Numbered from the stretch's first letter, positions 18,861 to 29,750 are shown. The stretch: DNA of 64,000 nucleotides from Hydrogenovibrio sp. JE_KL2 (GCF_009296185.1 NZ_WBJR01000004.1:124001-188000); one strand, 5' to 3'. Numbers and translations are program-made. Notes: a model not told the origin generated them from the sequence alone.

Positions 18861-19475
18861 ATGAACATGCAACCACTATCCGAGCTACCCCCTATCATCC
18901 TTGCATCCACTTCGGCTTTTCGTAAACAATTGCTTGAAAAACTCTGCCTGCCTTTCACAACAGCCAAACCGGACATCGATGAAACTCCTCTCGCGCAGGA
19001 GTCCGTTGAAGAAATGGTCAACCGCCTTTCCTTGGCAAAAGCAAATGAAGTGGCAAACACAGTGAAGAATGCCATCATTATTGCCTCAGATCAAAGTGCG
19101 GTTTTTGAAGAAAAACCCATCGGTAAGCCCCATAATTATGAGAACGCATTCAATCAACTAAAAGGGTTTAGCGGTCAATCCATAGCGTTTTTGACGGGAT
19201 TGGTGGTAATTGATCAAACTCGCCAAAAGACATATCAGTCACTGGATATCACTAAGGTTTTTTTCAGAAATCTATCGGATGACGATATTCACAACTATTT
19301 GATGCTGGAACAGCCATTTGAATGTGCAGGTAGTTTTAAATCCGAAGGACTCGGGATTACCCTGTTTGAAAAAATTGAATCCTCTGACCCCAACGCCTTG
19401 ATTGGCCTGCCTTTGATTCAACTCACCACCCACCTCAAAGCCTGTGGCATTCAACTCCCCTACCTAAAAACTTAA
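18861..19475 (+). CDS. Maf-family nucleotide pyrophosphatase (YceF-like)
   Basis: Maf proteins hydrolyse modified or non-canonical nucleoside triphosphates; the YceF branch prefers 7-methyl-GTP. This one has 204 residues. Seen are ILASTSAFRKQLLEKL near the N-terminus, KPDIDETP, the IIASDQSAVF acid and the AGSFKSEGLGI segment. An in-frame extension to 18807 is unlikely. Divergent from yceD, it matches the yceF-yceD-rpmF neighbourhood of other gammaproteobacteria. Its stop shares the bases TTAA with the converging phosphatase gene. Confidence 0.88.
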   Translation: MNMQPLSELPPIILASTSAFRKQLLEKLCLPFTTAKPDIDETPLAQESVEEMVNRLSLAKANEVANTVKNAIIIASDQSAVFEEKPIGKPHNYENAFNQLKGFSGQSIAFLTGLVVIDQTRQKTYQSLDITKVFFRNLSDDDIHNYLMLEQPFECAGSFKSEGLGITLFEKIESSDPNALIGLPLIQLTTHLKACGIQLPYLKT

Positions 19476-20149
19476 TCAGAATAAGGGGTGATACGATGCT
19501 TAAGCCAGTCTGCCATAGCAAATAAATCATCAAAATAAGACACGGGCTCATAAGTCATCAACACATCCAAGTCATGAACACCATGACTTAATGCAATGAC
19601 ATCCATATTAATATTTTTTGCCATCTGCATATCAAACTCAGTATCGCCCACCATAACCGCATCACTTGCTGACAAGCCAAACGCATCAATAATTTGCTGC
19701 AACATTAAAGGACTCGGCTTTGACTCTGCCTCAACAGGCGTTCTGGTCATATCAAAATAACCTTCAAATCCGACTTCTGCCAAAACCTGATTCAATCCTT
19801 TTCGACTCTTACCTGTCGCAATCGCCACCTTAACGCCCGATTGCTTCAACATCGACAAAAGGGCTTCAGCCCCCTCAAAAGGCTTCATATCGATATCAGC
19901 ATGATTCAAAAAGTATTCTGTATAACCTTGTGCCATCATTTCGATTCCCGACGCATCAGCATCCGGATATAGCGTATAGATAGCCTTATCCAAACTCAAT
20001 CCAATAATACGCTTGGATTCGTCATAAGATAAAACCGGATAACCCGCATGCTTTGCTGCATATTGAATCGAAGCGACTATTCTCGCCTCGGAATCCATTA
20101 ACGTCCCATCCCAGTCAAAAATAACACATTGATACTTTTTCTGATTCAT
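19472..20149 (-). CDS. HAD-superfamily phosphatase, Gph-like
   Basis: A 225-residue haloacid-dehalogenase hydrolase. Motif I is DWDGTLMDSE with the nucleophile Asp, motif II is VAIATGKSR, motif III is the Lys of ESKPSP, and motif IV is MVGDTEFDMQMA. An alpha-helical cap lies between motifs I and II as in phosphoglycolate phosphatases. Autotrophs with RubisCO need phosphoglycolate removal, but this clade follows rluC in many gammaproteobacteria, so the substrate stays open. It lies 14 nt after rluC. Confidence 0.85.
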   Translation of the reverse strand: MNQKKYQCVIFDWDGTLMDSEARIVASIQYAAKHAGYPVLSYDESKRIIGLSLDKAIYTLYPDADASGIEMMAQGYTEYFLNHADIDMKPFEGAEALLSMLKQSGVKVAIATGKSRKGLNQVLAEVGFEGYFDMTRTPVEAESKPSPLMLQQIIDAFGLSASDAVMVGDTEFDMQMAKNINMDVIALSHGVHDLDVLMTYEPVSYFDDLFAMADWLKHRITPYSD

Positions 20150-20163
20150 TCAAAACCTTTCAT

Positions 20164-21120
20164 TCAGGTGGCTGATATTACATCGCCTTCGTTCGATAAA
20201 TATTCAATAATAGCTTGAAAATCATGATGTAGCGGCGCCTCCACTTTCATCAAACCTTCATCCTCTTTTCCTGGATGCCTAAATGACAAAAATTGTGCGT
20301 GCAGAGCTAATCGCTTCATGCCAAGCTTCGAAAAACGCTTATTAACTTGCTTGTCGCCATATTTGTCATCACCGACAATGGGGCACCCTTGAGATTGCGC
20401 ATGCACACGAATTTGATGTGTACGTCCTGTTTTTAAACGCACACTAACCAGATCAACTTCCTTAAAATGTTGCTCAATCTTGAAATAGCTAATTGAAGGT
20501 TTGCCTGTGGGATCAACCACCACCATTCTTTCACCCGACTGCAGCGTATTTTTCAACAGCGGCAAATCAATTTTTTGCTTTCCTTTTGGCCAATGCGCGG
20601 ACAACAATGCCAAATACTCTTTCACCATTTTGTCTTCACGAATCTGCTCGTGAAGCACTTTTAAGATAGAAGCTTTTTTAGCTAAAAGAATACAACCGGA
20701 TGTTTCCCGATCCAGACGATGCACCAACTCTACACGCTTCGCCAAGGGTCTTAACTCACGCACCACTTCAATCAGACCGAATTGCACGCCACTACCGCCA
20801 TGCACCGCCACACCGGAAGGTTTGTTAATCACCATCAAATCTGCATCTTCATACAAAATAGACTGTTCAATGCGTTCCAATTGCGCCGCCGGAATTTTGA
20901 CTTCCATTTTTTCCGCAGTCTTAATGGGGGGAATACGAATCAAATCGCCTTCTTGAACACGGGTGGTTTGCTTGACGCGCCCTTTGTTAACACGAACTTC
21001 ACCCTTTCTGATAATGCGATAAATAAGTGTTTTTGGTACATCTCGATACTGCCGCATCAGAAAGTTATCAATTCTTTGACCCGCATCTTCCGAGGTTGCA
21101 GTAATAAACTTTACAGACAT
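20164..21120 (-). CDS. rluC: 23S rRNA pseudouridine synthase RluC
   Basis: Isomerises three uridines in 23S rRNA. It has 318 residues. An S4 RNA-binding domain comes first (FLMRQYRDVPKTLIYRIIRKGEVRVNKGR), then the RluA-type catalytic core with HRLDRETSG containing the catalytic Asp, and RTHQIRVHAQSQGCPIVGD. The divergent position next to rne is the standard arrangement for rluC and supports this paralogue over RluD. Confidence 0.92.
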   Translation of the reverse strand: MSVKFITATSEDAGQRIDNFLMRQYRDVPKTLIYRIIRKGEVRVNKGRVKQTTRVQEGDLIRIPPIKTAEKMEVKIPAAQLERIEQSILYEDADLMVINKPSGVAVHGGSGVQFGLIEVVRELRPLAKRVELVHRLDRETSGCILLAKKASILKVLHEQIREDKMVKEYLALLSAHWPKGKQKIDLPLLKNTLQSGERMVVVDPTGKPSISYFKIEQHFKEVDLVSVRLKTGRTHQIRVHAQSQGCPIVGDDKYGDKQVNKRFSKLGMKRLALHAQFLSFRHPGKEDEGLMKVEAPLHHDFQAIIEYLSNEGDVISAT

Positions 21121-21178
21121 GTTTTTTCTCTTAAAAACAGAATTTGCGCTAGTTTACAAGATAATCACGATAGATGCA

Positions 21179-21207
21179 TTGCATCACTGAAAAATGAGTG
21201 ATATATT
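21179..21207 (+). promoter_or_regulatory. Candidate promoter of rne
   Basis: TTGCAT (21179-21184), a 17-nt spacer and TATATT (21202-21207). Initiation about 7 nt downstream would give a leader of roughly 550 nt before rne. Confidence 0.55.
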
Positions 21208-21766
21208 TAGCGCGAACCTAGAAATCTAACGTAATATAAAATTATGTTGTAAATCTAAGTAATTACAGAATTTTTTAACAGTTTTAAAGCTTCGGTTTTA
21301 AAACAATTTTAAGTACCACGAGAAACAGACAAACAGACAAAAAATAGAAGAAGTTATAGATTGCAACCGCCAACAAGCGATGAACGTAAGACGATACTAT
21401 AACCATACGGGATGATTTTCTCACTATTGAGCAAAAATACCGAGTAACAAAATAAAAACAGATGTTTCTTTTAAGATTTACTAACGAAACATCCGGTTTG
21501 GCTAAGAGCTTTTATGGCACAAAAATAAGAGCTCGAAAACAACGCGAGAGACTTTTACTTGCCCCTCACAGCAGACACTGTGTTGTAACGTTTGAAAAGA
21601 AATTAAGAAGTAAAAGATTTAGTTGAGGCTCACCCGTGCGAAACAGGCACAGGGTTATGAAGCACTCAAACTCCCAGCAGCTCCGCAAAGAAGCCTACTC
21701 ATTTTCCGTTTTTCATTTTTGACATGTTTTGACTCGTTTCTCTTTAACATAATAAAAGAGAATCGC
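21208..21766 (+). promoter_or_regulatory. Long 5' leader of rne
   Basis: About 560 nt without a convincing gene between the promoter and the rne ATG. In E. coli a 361-nt rne leader lets RNase E cut and limit its own mRNA; the length and AT-rich, single-stranded character here suit the same autoregulation. Several A/U-rich stretches are suitable RNase E sites. The in-frame extension from 21623 (48 codons) has no ribosome site and does not resemble an RNase E N-terminus. Confidence 0.6.
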
Positions 21767-24187
21767 ATGAAAAGAATGCTGATTAACGCGACGCAACCCG
21801 AAGAGGTTCGCATTGCATTAGTCGATGGGCAGAAACTCTATGATTTAGACGTTGAAACCCCTCACCATCAAAAGAAAAAAGCCAATATCTACAAAGGCAC
21901 AATTACTCGAATCGAACCTAGCTTAGAAGCTGCTTTCGTCGACTATGGTTCCGAAAGACATGGCTTTCTTCCCTTCAAAGAAGTCGCAGAAGAATATTAT
22001 CCAGAAAACCACTCCGGCGACAAACTAACCATCAAAGACGTTCTTAAAGAAGGTCAAGAGATTATCGTTCAAGTTCAAAAAGAAGAACGTGGTAATAAAG
22101 GCGCAGCCCTTTCTACCCAAATCACACTTGCTGGCCCATACGTTGTCATGATGCCGAACAACCCGAAAGCCGGTGGGATTTCACGCCGCATTGAGGGAGA
22201 TGACCGTTCAGACACTCGTGATGCACTTCGTGACATCGACATTCCCGATGGAATGGGATTAATCATTCGTACAGCAGGTGTTGGAAAATCAACAGAAGAG
22301 TTGCAATGGGGCATCAACTATCTTATCCAGCTTTGGGATGCCATCCAAAATGCTTCTAAAGAAAAATCTGCACCTTTCTTGATTCATCAAGAGTCAGACA
22401 TCGTCATTTTGGCAATCCGTGATTATTTGCGCCAAGACATCGGTGAAATCATTATCGACGACATGGACACCTTCCATAAAGCTCGTGATTTTATCCAACA
22501 CGTCATGCCGCACCAGGTTTACAAAGTAAAACCTTATCAAGACAGCATCCCACTGTTTACTCGTTTCCAAGTTGAATCACAAATTGAATCAGCTTATATG
22601 CGAGAAGTGAAGCTACCTTCCGGTGGTGAAATCGTTATTGATATCACGGAAGCAATGACCTCTATCGACATCAACTCCAGCCGTTCTACAAAGGGCGGTG
22701 ACATTGAAGAAACGGCATACCACACGAACTTGGAAGCCGCTTGTGAGATTGCTCGCCAACTACGCCTGAGAGACATTGGTGGTCTGGTTGTTATCGACTT
22801 CATTGATATGCACTCAAGCCGTCACCAACGAGATATTGAAAACAAAATGCGCGAAGCCGTTAAATCAGACCGTGCTCGTGTTCAGATTGGCAAAATATCT
22901 CGCTTTGGCTTACTTGAAATGTCACGCCAGCGTTTGCGTCCATCAATTGAAGAATCAACTCAAATGGTGTGCCCTCGCTGTAAAGGTGTTGGGGTGATTC
23001 GTGGCGTTGAGTCTTTGGCGCTTTCCATTCTTCGTTTAATCGAAGAAGAGGCAATGAAAGAAAATACTCGTCGCATCACAGTTCAACTGCCTGTAGATGT
23101 TGCTACTTTCTTGCTAAACGAAAAGCGTCATCAGATCATCCATATCGAAGATCACCACAAGTTGCATATTCTGATCATTCCGAATGAGCACCTGGAAACA
23201 CCTCATTACCAAATGGAACGCACTCGCCACGGCGAAGAAGTTTCAAATGATTCCAGCTATAAGATCAAAGACGTGATTACACATCATCACATGGATGAAA
23301 TCATTGAACCGCCTCAAATTATCAAAGAAGAGCCGGCGATTAAAAACATGCAACCAAGCGCACCGCCTCCTCCGCCACCGCAAAAGGTTGAAGAAGCGAA
23401 ACCTGGGTTGTTCAGCCGTTTATGGCAAGCATTGTTTGCCGCTCCTGAAGAAAAAGAGGAAGAAACCGCTAAACCTAAGCGTCGTCAAAACAACCGCAAC
23501 GGAAACAGTAACGGAAGAAATCGCAACAATAACCGTAACCGTAACAACAGACGTCGTCAAACAACTACTGAGCGCACTGATGCTGAAACCCCAGCGTTAG
23601 AAGCAGCTGATAGCAACACTGAGACGAGTTCTGAACAAACAGAACAGTCTAGTGGAAAACGCAGAGATGGACGCCGTAATGGTAGAAACCGTTCTCGCCG
23701 TCGTAAACCAGAAAATGAAGGTCAGAACGACACTCAAAACAATACGACAGACGACGCAAGCTTAGACGCCGATACGCAAACTGGCCCAGCAGACCAGAAT
23801 GCAACTGCGAATACTGAACAAACTCGCAGCAAGAAAGAGGCTGCATCGTCGGAAGAAAACGCAAATGAAAAACCTGCACCGAGACGCGGTCGCCGTAGCC
23901 AGAAAAAAGTTACGGAAGAACAATCTCAGAATGAAGGTGATGTGAATGCATCTGCGAATGATTCAGGCGACAATGATGATGACTCGTCATCAGATCGTCG
24001 TCCAAGACGTCGCAGCCGCTATAGCACAAGAAGCTACAATGGCAGACGTCGTAAACCTGAAGGTGCGGAATCCTTATCGATTCATTCGCCTGCTCCTGGT
24101 TCAGATGTCGATGCAGAAGTTGCAAAACCTGCGGAAACTGCTTCAGAAAAAATAGCTGACGTGGCTGAAACAGCGGAAGCTAAGTAA
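21767..24187 (+). CDS. rne: Ribonuclease E
   Basis: The essential endonuclease of mRNA decay and rRNA/tRNA processing, and the scaffold of the degradosome. From the ATG at 21767 (AAAAGAGAA ribosome site) it has 806 residues. The catalytic half starts [13 protein letters not shown], with the S1 domain at about 35-120, the 5'-sensor/RNase H parts, the DIDxN-type metal site in [11 protein letters not shown], and the Zn-link CPRCKGVG near 402-405. The C-terminal 290 residues are low-complexity, rich in Arg/Asn and Glu: the RNA-binding and partner-docking arm, shorter than the E. coli one. Confidence 0.95.
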   Translation: MKRMLINATQPEEVRIALVDGQKLYDLDVETPHHQKKKANIYKGTITRIEPSLEAAFVDYGSERHGFLPFKEVAEEYYPENHSGDKLTIKDVLKEGQEIIVQVQKEERGNKGAALSTQITLAGPYVVMMPNNPKAGGISRRIEGDDRSDTRDALRDIDIPDGMGLIIRTAGVGKSTEELQWGINYLIQLWDAIQNASKEKSAPFLIHQESDIVILAIRDYLRQDIGEIIIDDMDTFHKARDFIQHVMPHQVYKVKPYQDSIPLFTRFQVESQIESAYMREVKLPSGGEIVIDITEAMTSIDINSSRSTKGGDIEETAYHTNLEAACEIARQLRLRDIGGLVVIDFIDMHSSRHQRDIENKMREAVKSDRARVQIGKISRFGLLEMSRQRLRPSIEESTQMVCPRCKGVGVIRGVESLALSILRLIEEEAMKENTRRITVQLPVDVATFLLNEKRHQIIHIEDHHKLHILIIPNEHLETPHYQMERTRHGEEVSNDSSYKIKDVITHHHMDEIIEPPQIIKEEPAIKNMQPSAPPPPPPQKVEEAKPGLFSRLWQALFAAPEEKEEETAKPKRRQNNRNGNSNGRNRNNNRNRNNRRRQTTTERTDAETPALEAADSNTETSSEQTEQSSGKRRDGRRNGRNRSRRRKPENEGQNDTQNNTTDDASLDADTQTGPADQNATANTEQTRSKKEAASSEENANEKPAPRRGRRSQKKVTEEQSQNEGDVNASANDSGDNDDDSSSDRRPRRRSRYSTRSYNGRRRKPEGAESLSIHSPAPGSDVDAEVAKPAETASEKIADVAETAEAK

Positions 24188-24230
24188 GACCAAGCAGAAA
24201 AACTAACCTAAGCATTAGCTTTACTTCACT

Positions 24231-24258
24231 AAAAAAGCGCCTATCAGGCGCTTTTTTT
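24231..24258 (+). terminator. Intrinsic terminator after rne
   Basis: AAAAGCGCC / GGCGCTTTT stem with a TATCA loop, then seven T. The leading A-run could also make it work on the minus strand, but glnE ends beyond it at 24290, so a bidirectional role is possible. Confidence 0.88.
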
Positions 24259-24289
24259 ATTTATCAAGATCACCATCTCTCAAAGCGTC

Positions 24290-27025
24290 TTAGCGCTCCA
24301 GCATCAAGCTATTCCATATTCTCGTCACTTCTTTTCTTTCATCTTGGAATTCAGTAACTGGAACAATTGCTTTTACATTTTGCAACGCTAGACGATGATA
24401 GGCTTTTCGGTAAGCCCGATATGCATCCTCAAGCAATTGAACATCACCATCGTCCAATACTTTCGCCGTTCTTACCGCTTCAAGCAGGCGGACATTATCT
24501 GACCAAACCGTGAGTTCTTCATGTTGACATGCAAAACCAAGCACTAGGTATTGCACCATAAACTCAATATCAACAATGCCCCCTCTACCTTGCTTAAGAT
24601 CAAAGGTTTCATCGGATGATTTATCCAGAGACTGTTGCATCTTCTGACGCATATCAACCACTTCTTTTTTGAGCACACCCAAATCTCTTTGCTTGGCAAT
24701 AAATGCTCGTTTGAATGCCTCAAAACCTTGTTTCGCTTGCTGAGACCCCACAACAGGTCGCACACGAACCAATGCCTGATGCTCCCAAACCCAAGCTTTC
24801 GATTCTTCATAAGTCATGAAATTCTCAAATGAAGTCACCAACAAGCCGCTCGCGCCATTCGGTCGCAAACGTGTATCTACCTCATATAACGTCCCAGTTG
24901 GCATCATGGTTGTCATCAGTGAAATAATTTTTTGACCCATGCGGATAAAGTAAACATTATTTTCCAACCCTCTCTCGCCATCGGATTTATCTGAAGAATT
25001 CAGCCCGTAGTAAAGAAAAACCATATCCAAATCCGAACCATACCCCAGTTCAATTCCCCCCAGTTTGCCATAACCCAAAATCAAAAAGGGCATGCCTTGT
25101 GTCGAATCATAACCACCAGGAAAACCATTACGTTTTTGCATATGTCGCCATGCATACTCGGTTACAACTTCTACAGCGGCTTCGGCAATCCACGTTAGGT
25201 AGTCACTGACCTTCATCACAGGCACCTGCCCTGTCACATCCGCCGCCGCAACACGGAATACTTTTTCATGACGCCACTGACGCATTTGATTCATGAACAT
25301 TTCTTCATCATCCTGAGACTGTTCCAGCAGGTGATAAGCTTCCTTTTTCAGCTCTTCTAGCTCCAATGGCTCATAAAGCACTCTAGGGTCAAGCAATTGA
25401 TCCAGCAAGGCTGGATAACGTGACAACATATCCGTCATCCACTCACTTAAAGAACAAAGCTTCAATAGGTTATCAATGACCCCGACATTCTCTTTCAAAA
25501 GCACGAAATAGACGCTACGCTTCATAATGCTTTCCACCACTTTCAGCACTCTTTCCAAAGTGATCTCAGGGTTATCGACCTGTTTTAAGCCATTTAGGAT
25601 TCTCGGTAAGACTTTCTGAAAACGCTGCAAGGACTCGCTGCTTGCATGAATATAGGATCGCTCTTTTTTGAACTGCTCTAAAATATGCGAAAGGCTTTCT
25701 TCCAGTGATGGGTTAGCTTGCTGATGACCTTCTTCACCGCCTACGCTCTCGATTGACTCTTCCCCTTCAGCATCCTGATCCGCAAACAACAAATCAAACT
25801 CCTGCTGAACAAAGCTCAATTGTTCTTCAAGAGCACTCATGAATTCAACATAGGTTGGATACCCCATGGCTTCAGCCAAGGCTAATTGCTGCGACACCTC
25901 TTGCGGAAGGTCATGTGTTTGCTGGTCGTTCCATTCCTGAAGACGGTTTTCAGCTTTACGCAAAAACAGATAAGCCTGTTTCAAACCGCTTGCTGTGGCA
26001 CTATCGATAAACTGGTTGCCAGTCAATTGATCCAACATCGGCAAAAGCTCTCTGCCTTGTAAATCCAAGTTTTTTCCACCGTGCACCAGCTGGAAGGCTT
26101 GCACAATAAATTCGACCTCTCGAATACCGCCCCGCCCCAATTTGATATTTTGCTGCTTATCTTTCTTTTGAACTTCGGCGTTAATCATTGCCTTAAGCTC
26201 TCTAAGCGACTCTATTGCCGTGAAATCAACATACTTGCGGAAAACAAATGGTCGCAGGATATCAAATAGCTCTTTTCCTTTTGCCTGATCTCCTGCAATG
26301 ATTCTTGCCTTGACCAAAGCATAACGCTCCCATGCCCGCCCGTGGATTTCGTAATAATTTTCCAGCTCATTAAAACTCACCGCCAAAGGCCCAGAATCTC
26401 CAAATGGTCTAAGACGCATATCAACCCGATAGACCATGCCTAAATCGGTGTATTCTGTCAGCGATTTATTCAATGCTTGCCCTAGGCGGATAAAGAATTG
26501 GTCATTTGACGTCTCTTTACCTCTTTCATTAACCGCTTGCCCCTTCTCCGGGTAGGCAAAAATCAAGTCAATGTCTGATGAGAAATTCAGCTCTCTTCCG
26601 CCCAGTTTTCCCATACCGATCACCAACATTTTTTGAGGTTCGCCAGAGAACTGACCGATAGGCGTTCCATATCGCTTACAAGCATCTTCATAGTGCCAAT
26701 CCAAGGTGCCAGAGACAAGTCCATCCGCCAATGAAGACAAGTCCTTCAAAGTCTCTTCTACCGGTGCCAACCCTCCGAGATCCCTCACCGCAATGCGCAG
26801 CATCTCTTGCAGGCGATGTTGTCTCAATGTCTGATTCAATGCCGTCAAATCTGCACTGGCAACAAGACTTTGGTGCAATTTACTAACAAGCCCACCTTCC
26901 CCATAAGAAGATTCAAAATTCACTAAATCTATCCACTCGGGGAATCTAGATAAAGTCCGCTCAACAAAAAGGCTCCAACTTTTAACTTGGTTCATCATTT
27001 CCTGTTTGTTTTGAGCATTCAACAT
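24290..27025 (-). CDS. glnE: Bifunctional glutamine synthetase adenylyltransferase/deadenylase
   Basis: Adds AMP to or removes it from glutamine synthetase under control of P-II and glutamine. It has 911 residues with the two expected nucleotidyltransferase halves: an N-terminal one with GMGKLGGRELNFSSDIDLIF and a C-terminal one with GYGKLGGIELGYGSDLDMVF, each followed by a helical domain. The start at 27025 has AAGAGGAAG before it; a TTG 13 codons upstream lies inside the dispersed repeat and is rejected. The P-II and amtB genes are close by on the other strand, giving a nitrogen-control cluster. Confidence 0.95.
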   Translation of the reverse strand: MLNAQNKQEMMNQVKSWSLFVERTLSRFPEWIDLVNFESSYGEGGLVSKLHQSLVASADLTALNQTLRQHRLQEMLRIAVRDLGGLAPVEETLKDLSSLADGLVSGTLDWHYEDACKRYGTPIGQFSGEPQKMLVIGMGKLGGRELNFSSDIDLIFAYPEKGQAVNERGKETSNDQFFIRLGQALNKSLTEYTDLGMVYRVDMRLRPFGDSGPLAVSFNELENYYEIHGRAWERYALVKARIIAGDQAKGKELFDILRPFVFRKYVDFTAIESLRELKAMINAEVQKKDKQQNIKLGRGGIREVEFIVQAFQLVHGGKNLDLQGRELLPMLDQLTGNQFIDSATASGLKQAYLFLRKAENRLQEWNDQQTHDLPQEVSQQLALAEAMGYPTYVEFMSALEEQLSFVQQEFDLLFADQDAEGEESIESVGGEEGHQQANPSLEESLSHILEQFKKERSYIHASSESLQRFQKVLPRILNGLKQVDNPEITLERVLKVVESIMKRSVYFVLLKENVGVIDNLLKLCSLSEWMTDMLSRYPALLDQLLDPRVLYEPLELEELKKEAYHLLEQSQDDEEMFMNQMRQWRHEKVFRVAAADVTGQVPVMKVSDYLTWIAEAAVEVVTEYAWRHMQKRNGFPGGYDSTQGMPFLILGYGKLGGIELGYGSDLDMVFLYYGLNSSDKSDGERGLENNVYFIRMGQKIISLMTTMMPTGTLYEVDTRLRPNGASGLLVTSFENFMTYEESKAWVWEHQALVRVRPVVGSQQAKQGFEAFKRAFIAKQRDLGVLKKEVVDMRQKMQQSLDKSSDETFDLKQGRGGIVDIEFMVQYLVLGFACQHEELTVWSDNVRLLEAVRTAKVLDDGDVQLLEDAYRAYRKAYHRLALQNVKAIVPVTEFQDERKEVTRIWNSLMLER

Positions 27026-27057
27026 ACTTCTTCCTCTTAAAAATGAAACCGGTTGGT

Positions 27058-27077
27058 ACCCCAACCTGGTAGATTTT
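27058..27077 (+). repeat. Dispersed repeat copy 5
   Basis: ACCCCAACCTGGTAGATTTT, one base (C to T) from consensus, in the 60-nt gap between the methyltransferase stop (8 nt away) and glnE. Confidence 0.85.
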
Positions 27078-27085
27078 GGCTATTT

Positions 27086-27853
27086 TTATTGAATATGATA
27101 GATATAAAGCTTGGTTTTTCGCGAGTCGTTTAGTTCCCAAACTTCAAATGGTTCAACATCGGGCACGGCAAAACTGTTCGTGACAAACACGGAGCCGCTC
27201 GTCATTTCATTGGAAAGCTTTTGCCATAACTTCTCCATCGGCTCCGGTGACAAGAAAGCATAAACAACGTCATAGTATTCAACTTTCGTTTTCCAAAGAT
27301 CCATCGCATAGATATGCCCGCCACGAAATAAGGTGAATAGTCTTGCTATCAAATACGGAATTGGCGCGGTTTCCACGCCATCAGAACGTTGCACGTTCGG
27401 CAACTGGGACATGTAAACTACATTGCCTCCCAGGCCTGCTCCCAAATCGAGAAACCTAACGTTGCGACGCCTTTTGATAAGTTTTTTCAGTGCTTCTCTT
27501 GTGGTGTTATTCGTTAAGTAAAGTGGCACCCGCTCTTTGATTGCATTAAAGAACACCAACCACAACACAACAAAAATGCCTAACGCCACCCAAGGATTCA
27601 CTTTATAACTTAATCCTAAGTAAAGCCCTATAGGCAAAGCTATTTGAATGATACGCCACCAACAGGGCAAACCAATACGGCAACTGATGAATGCAGCCAG
27701 CACCCCTTGTAATATGACCAATACCCACAAAGGGTAAGGAGGCGTAACAATATGGCTCGCCAATAAAACCAAACCTGCCAAGATAATCAGGGCGATTCCT
27801 TGCGCTATTAATGCCACAACGATCTTCGGAAAGCGGCTAAAAAAAGTTTTCAT
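27086..27853 (-). CDS. Membrane-anchored class I SAM-dependent methyltransferase-like protein
   Basis: A 255-residue protein with three or four hydrophobic helices in about residues 10-105, followed by a small Rossmann methyltransferase-type domain. The SAM-binding motif FLDLGAGLGGN is near residue 136, an acidic strand end (SDGVETAP) follows, and VEYYDVVYAFLSPEPM corresponds to motif IV. The substrate is unknown. It is divergent from the P-II gene and runs into glnE, so it lies within a nitrogen-regulation cluster, though nothing in the protein itself points to nitrogen. Confidence 0.7.
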   Translation of the reverse strand: MKTFFSRFPKIVVALIAQGIALIILAGLVLLASHIVTPPYPLWVLVILQGVLAAFISCRIGLPCWWRIIQIALPIGLYLGLSYKVNPWVALGIFVVLWLVFFNAIKERVPLYLTNNTTREALKKLIKRRRNVRFLDLGAGLGGNVVYMSQLPNVQRSDGVETAPIPYLIARLFTLFRGGHIYAMDLWKTKVEYYDVVYAFLSPEPMEKLWQKLSNEMTSGSVFVTNSFAVPDVEPFEVWELNDSRKTKLYIYHIQ

Positions 27854-27859
27854 TTAGAA

Positions 27860-27896
27860 TGCACCATAAAAAACAAAATTGCACCAAACGGTTCAA
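27860..27896 (+). promoter_or_regulatory. NtrC-like binding half-sites before P-II
   Basis: A TGCACCA at 27860-27866 and an imperfect palindrome TTGCACC-AAAC-GGTTCAA at 27879-27896 resemble the NtrC operator TGCACC-N5-GGTGCA. They lie 65-100 nt upstream of the sigma54-like element, the usual enhancer distance. Candidate only. Confidence 0.4.
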
Positions 27897-27956
27897 ATAA
27901 CTTTCTAAAATAAAGTCAAAAATTAATATATCTTGTTGTTATAAAAGAGTTTTTAG

Positions 27957-28367
<411 letters not shown>

Positions 28368-28483
28368 ATAGTTCTTTTATTCATTAACGAAGTGAAATCA
28401 AACCAGGATACTCATTCACACAATGATTTCTCTTCAAAGTTGATAACAAACTATTTGAAATTTAGTCATAAGGAAATTTAGGT

Positions 28484-29731
28484 ATGGAACAATTAATTCA
28501 AACAAATTATGCACTAGATACCTTTTACTTTTTGGTAACTGGTGCATTAGTTATGTGGATGGCAGCAGGTTTTGCCATGCTCGAAGCCGGTCTTGTTCGC
28601 GCTAAGAACACGACTGAAATCCTAGCGAAGAACGTAGGTCTTTTCGCTATCGCTTGTATTATGTACATGCTTGTTGGTTACAACATCATGTATCCTAGTG
28701 ATGCTATCAATAGCTTCATTCCTGGTATCAGCTTCTTGTTGAGCCCAGATCACACTGTTGCTGACGTGTTGAAAGGTGGTGATGGTGCGCCTTACTACTC
28801 AGGTATGTCAGACTTCTTCTTCCAAGTTGTGTTCGTTGCAACTGCAATGTCTGTCGTATCGGGTGCTGTAGCTGAGCGTATGAAGCTTATGTCTTTCTTC
28901 GTTTTCGCTATCGTTTTCACAGCGTTCATCTACCCAATGCAAGGTTACTGGAAATGGGGTGGTGGTTTCCTAGATGGTTTAGGATTCCTTGACTTCGCTG
29001 GTTCTGGTATCGTTCACATGGCTGGTGGTGCAGCAGCACTTGCAGGTGTTCTACTACTAGGTGCTCGTAAAGGTAAATACACTCCTGAAGGTGAATCAAA
29101 AGCGATTCCTGGTGCAAACCTACCTCTAGCAACGCTAGGTACATTCATCCTATGGTTGGGTTGGTTCGGTTTCAACGGTGGTTCAGAGCTTAAAGTATCT
29201 AACGTTGAGGAAGCAAACGCAGTAGCAATGGTATTCGTTAACACGCTAATGGCTGCGGCTGGTGGTGTTATCGGTTCACTTATCGCTTCTAAGTTGAAGT
29301 TCGGTAAAGCTGACTTAACTATGATGTTGAACGGTGCATTGGCTGGTTTGGTTGCAATCACAGCAGAACCTCTAACGCCAACCGCTCTTGAAGCAACTTT
29401 GATCGGTCTTGTTGGTGGTATCATCGTAGTATTCGCAATCATCATCATGGATACTAAGTTCAAAATCGACGATCCAGTCGGTGCGATCTCTGTTCACGGT
29501 ATCGTAGGTATCTTCGGTCTAATCGCTGTTACCTTCACTAACCCTGATGCAACTATCGTAGCTCAGCTAACGGGTATTGCAGTGATCTTCGCTTGGGTAT
29601 TCATTACAAGCTTGATCGTCTGGTCTATCATCAAAGCAGTTATGGGCATCCGCGTCTCTGAAGAAGAAGAGTTCGAAGGTGTTGACCAAGCTGAATGTGG
29701 TATGGAAGCATACCCAGAGTTCACTAAGTAA
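28484..29731 (+). CDS. amtB: Ammonium transporter
   Basis: A trimeric inner-membrane ammonium channel, blocked by P-II under nitrogen excess. It has 415 residues and 11 predicted helices. Seen are the GFAMLEAGLVRAKN N-terminal segment, DFAGSGIVHMAGG with a pore-region Asp, FILWLGWFGFNGGS, and VHGIVGIFG with a pore histidine. No signal peptide is obvious, unlike E. coli AmtB. The gene has smooth, biased codons typical of high expression. It follows glnK by 116 nt and ends at a strong terminator. Confidence 0.95.
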   Translation: MEQLIQTNYALDTFYFLVTGALVMWMAAGFAMLEAGLVRAKNTTEILAKNVGLFAIACIMYMLVGYNIMYPSDAINSFIPGISFLLSPDHTVADVLKGGDGAPYYSGMSDFFFQVVFVATAMSVVSGAVAERMKLMSFFVFAIVFTAFIYPMQGYWKWGGGFLDGLGFLDFAGSGIVHMAGGAAALAGVLLLGARKGKYTPEGESKAIPGANLPLATLGTFILWLGWFGFNGGSELKVSNVEEANAVAMVFVNTLMAAAGGVIGSLIASKLKFGKADLTMMLNGALAGLVAITAEPLTPTALEATLIGLVGGIIVVFAIIIMDTKFKIDDPVGAISVHGIVGIFGLIAVTFTNPDATIVAQLTGIAVIFAWVFITSLIVWSIIKAVMGIRVSEEEEFEGVDQAECGMEAYPEFTK

Positions 29732-29750
29732 TCTTAGAAGACTCAACACA

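Noticed and set aside
21623-21766. N-terminal extension of RNase E
   Set aside because: RNase E starts MKRMLIN at 21767 with a ribosome site; the extension is unlike any RNase E and falls in the expected leader.
27026-27064. TTG start adding 13 residues to GlnE
   Set aside because: The TTG lies within the dispersed repeat and has no ribosome site; the ATG at 27025 has AAGAGGAAG before it.
29014-29463. Long antisense frame in amtB
   Set aside because: It mirrors a strongly biased coding gene; such frames are common by-products of codon bias.
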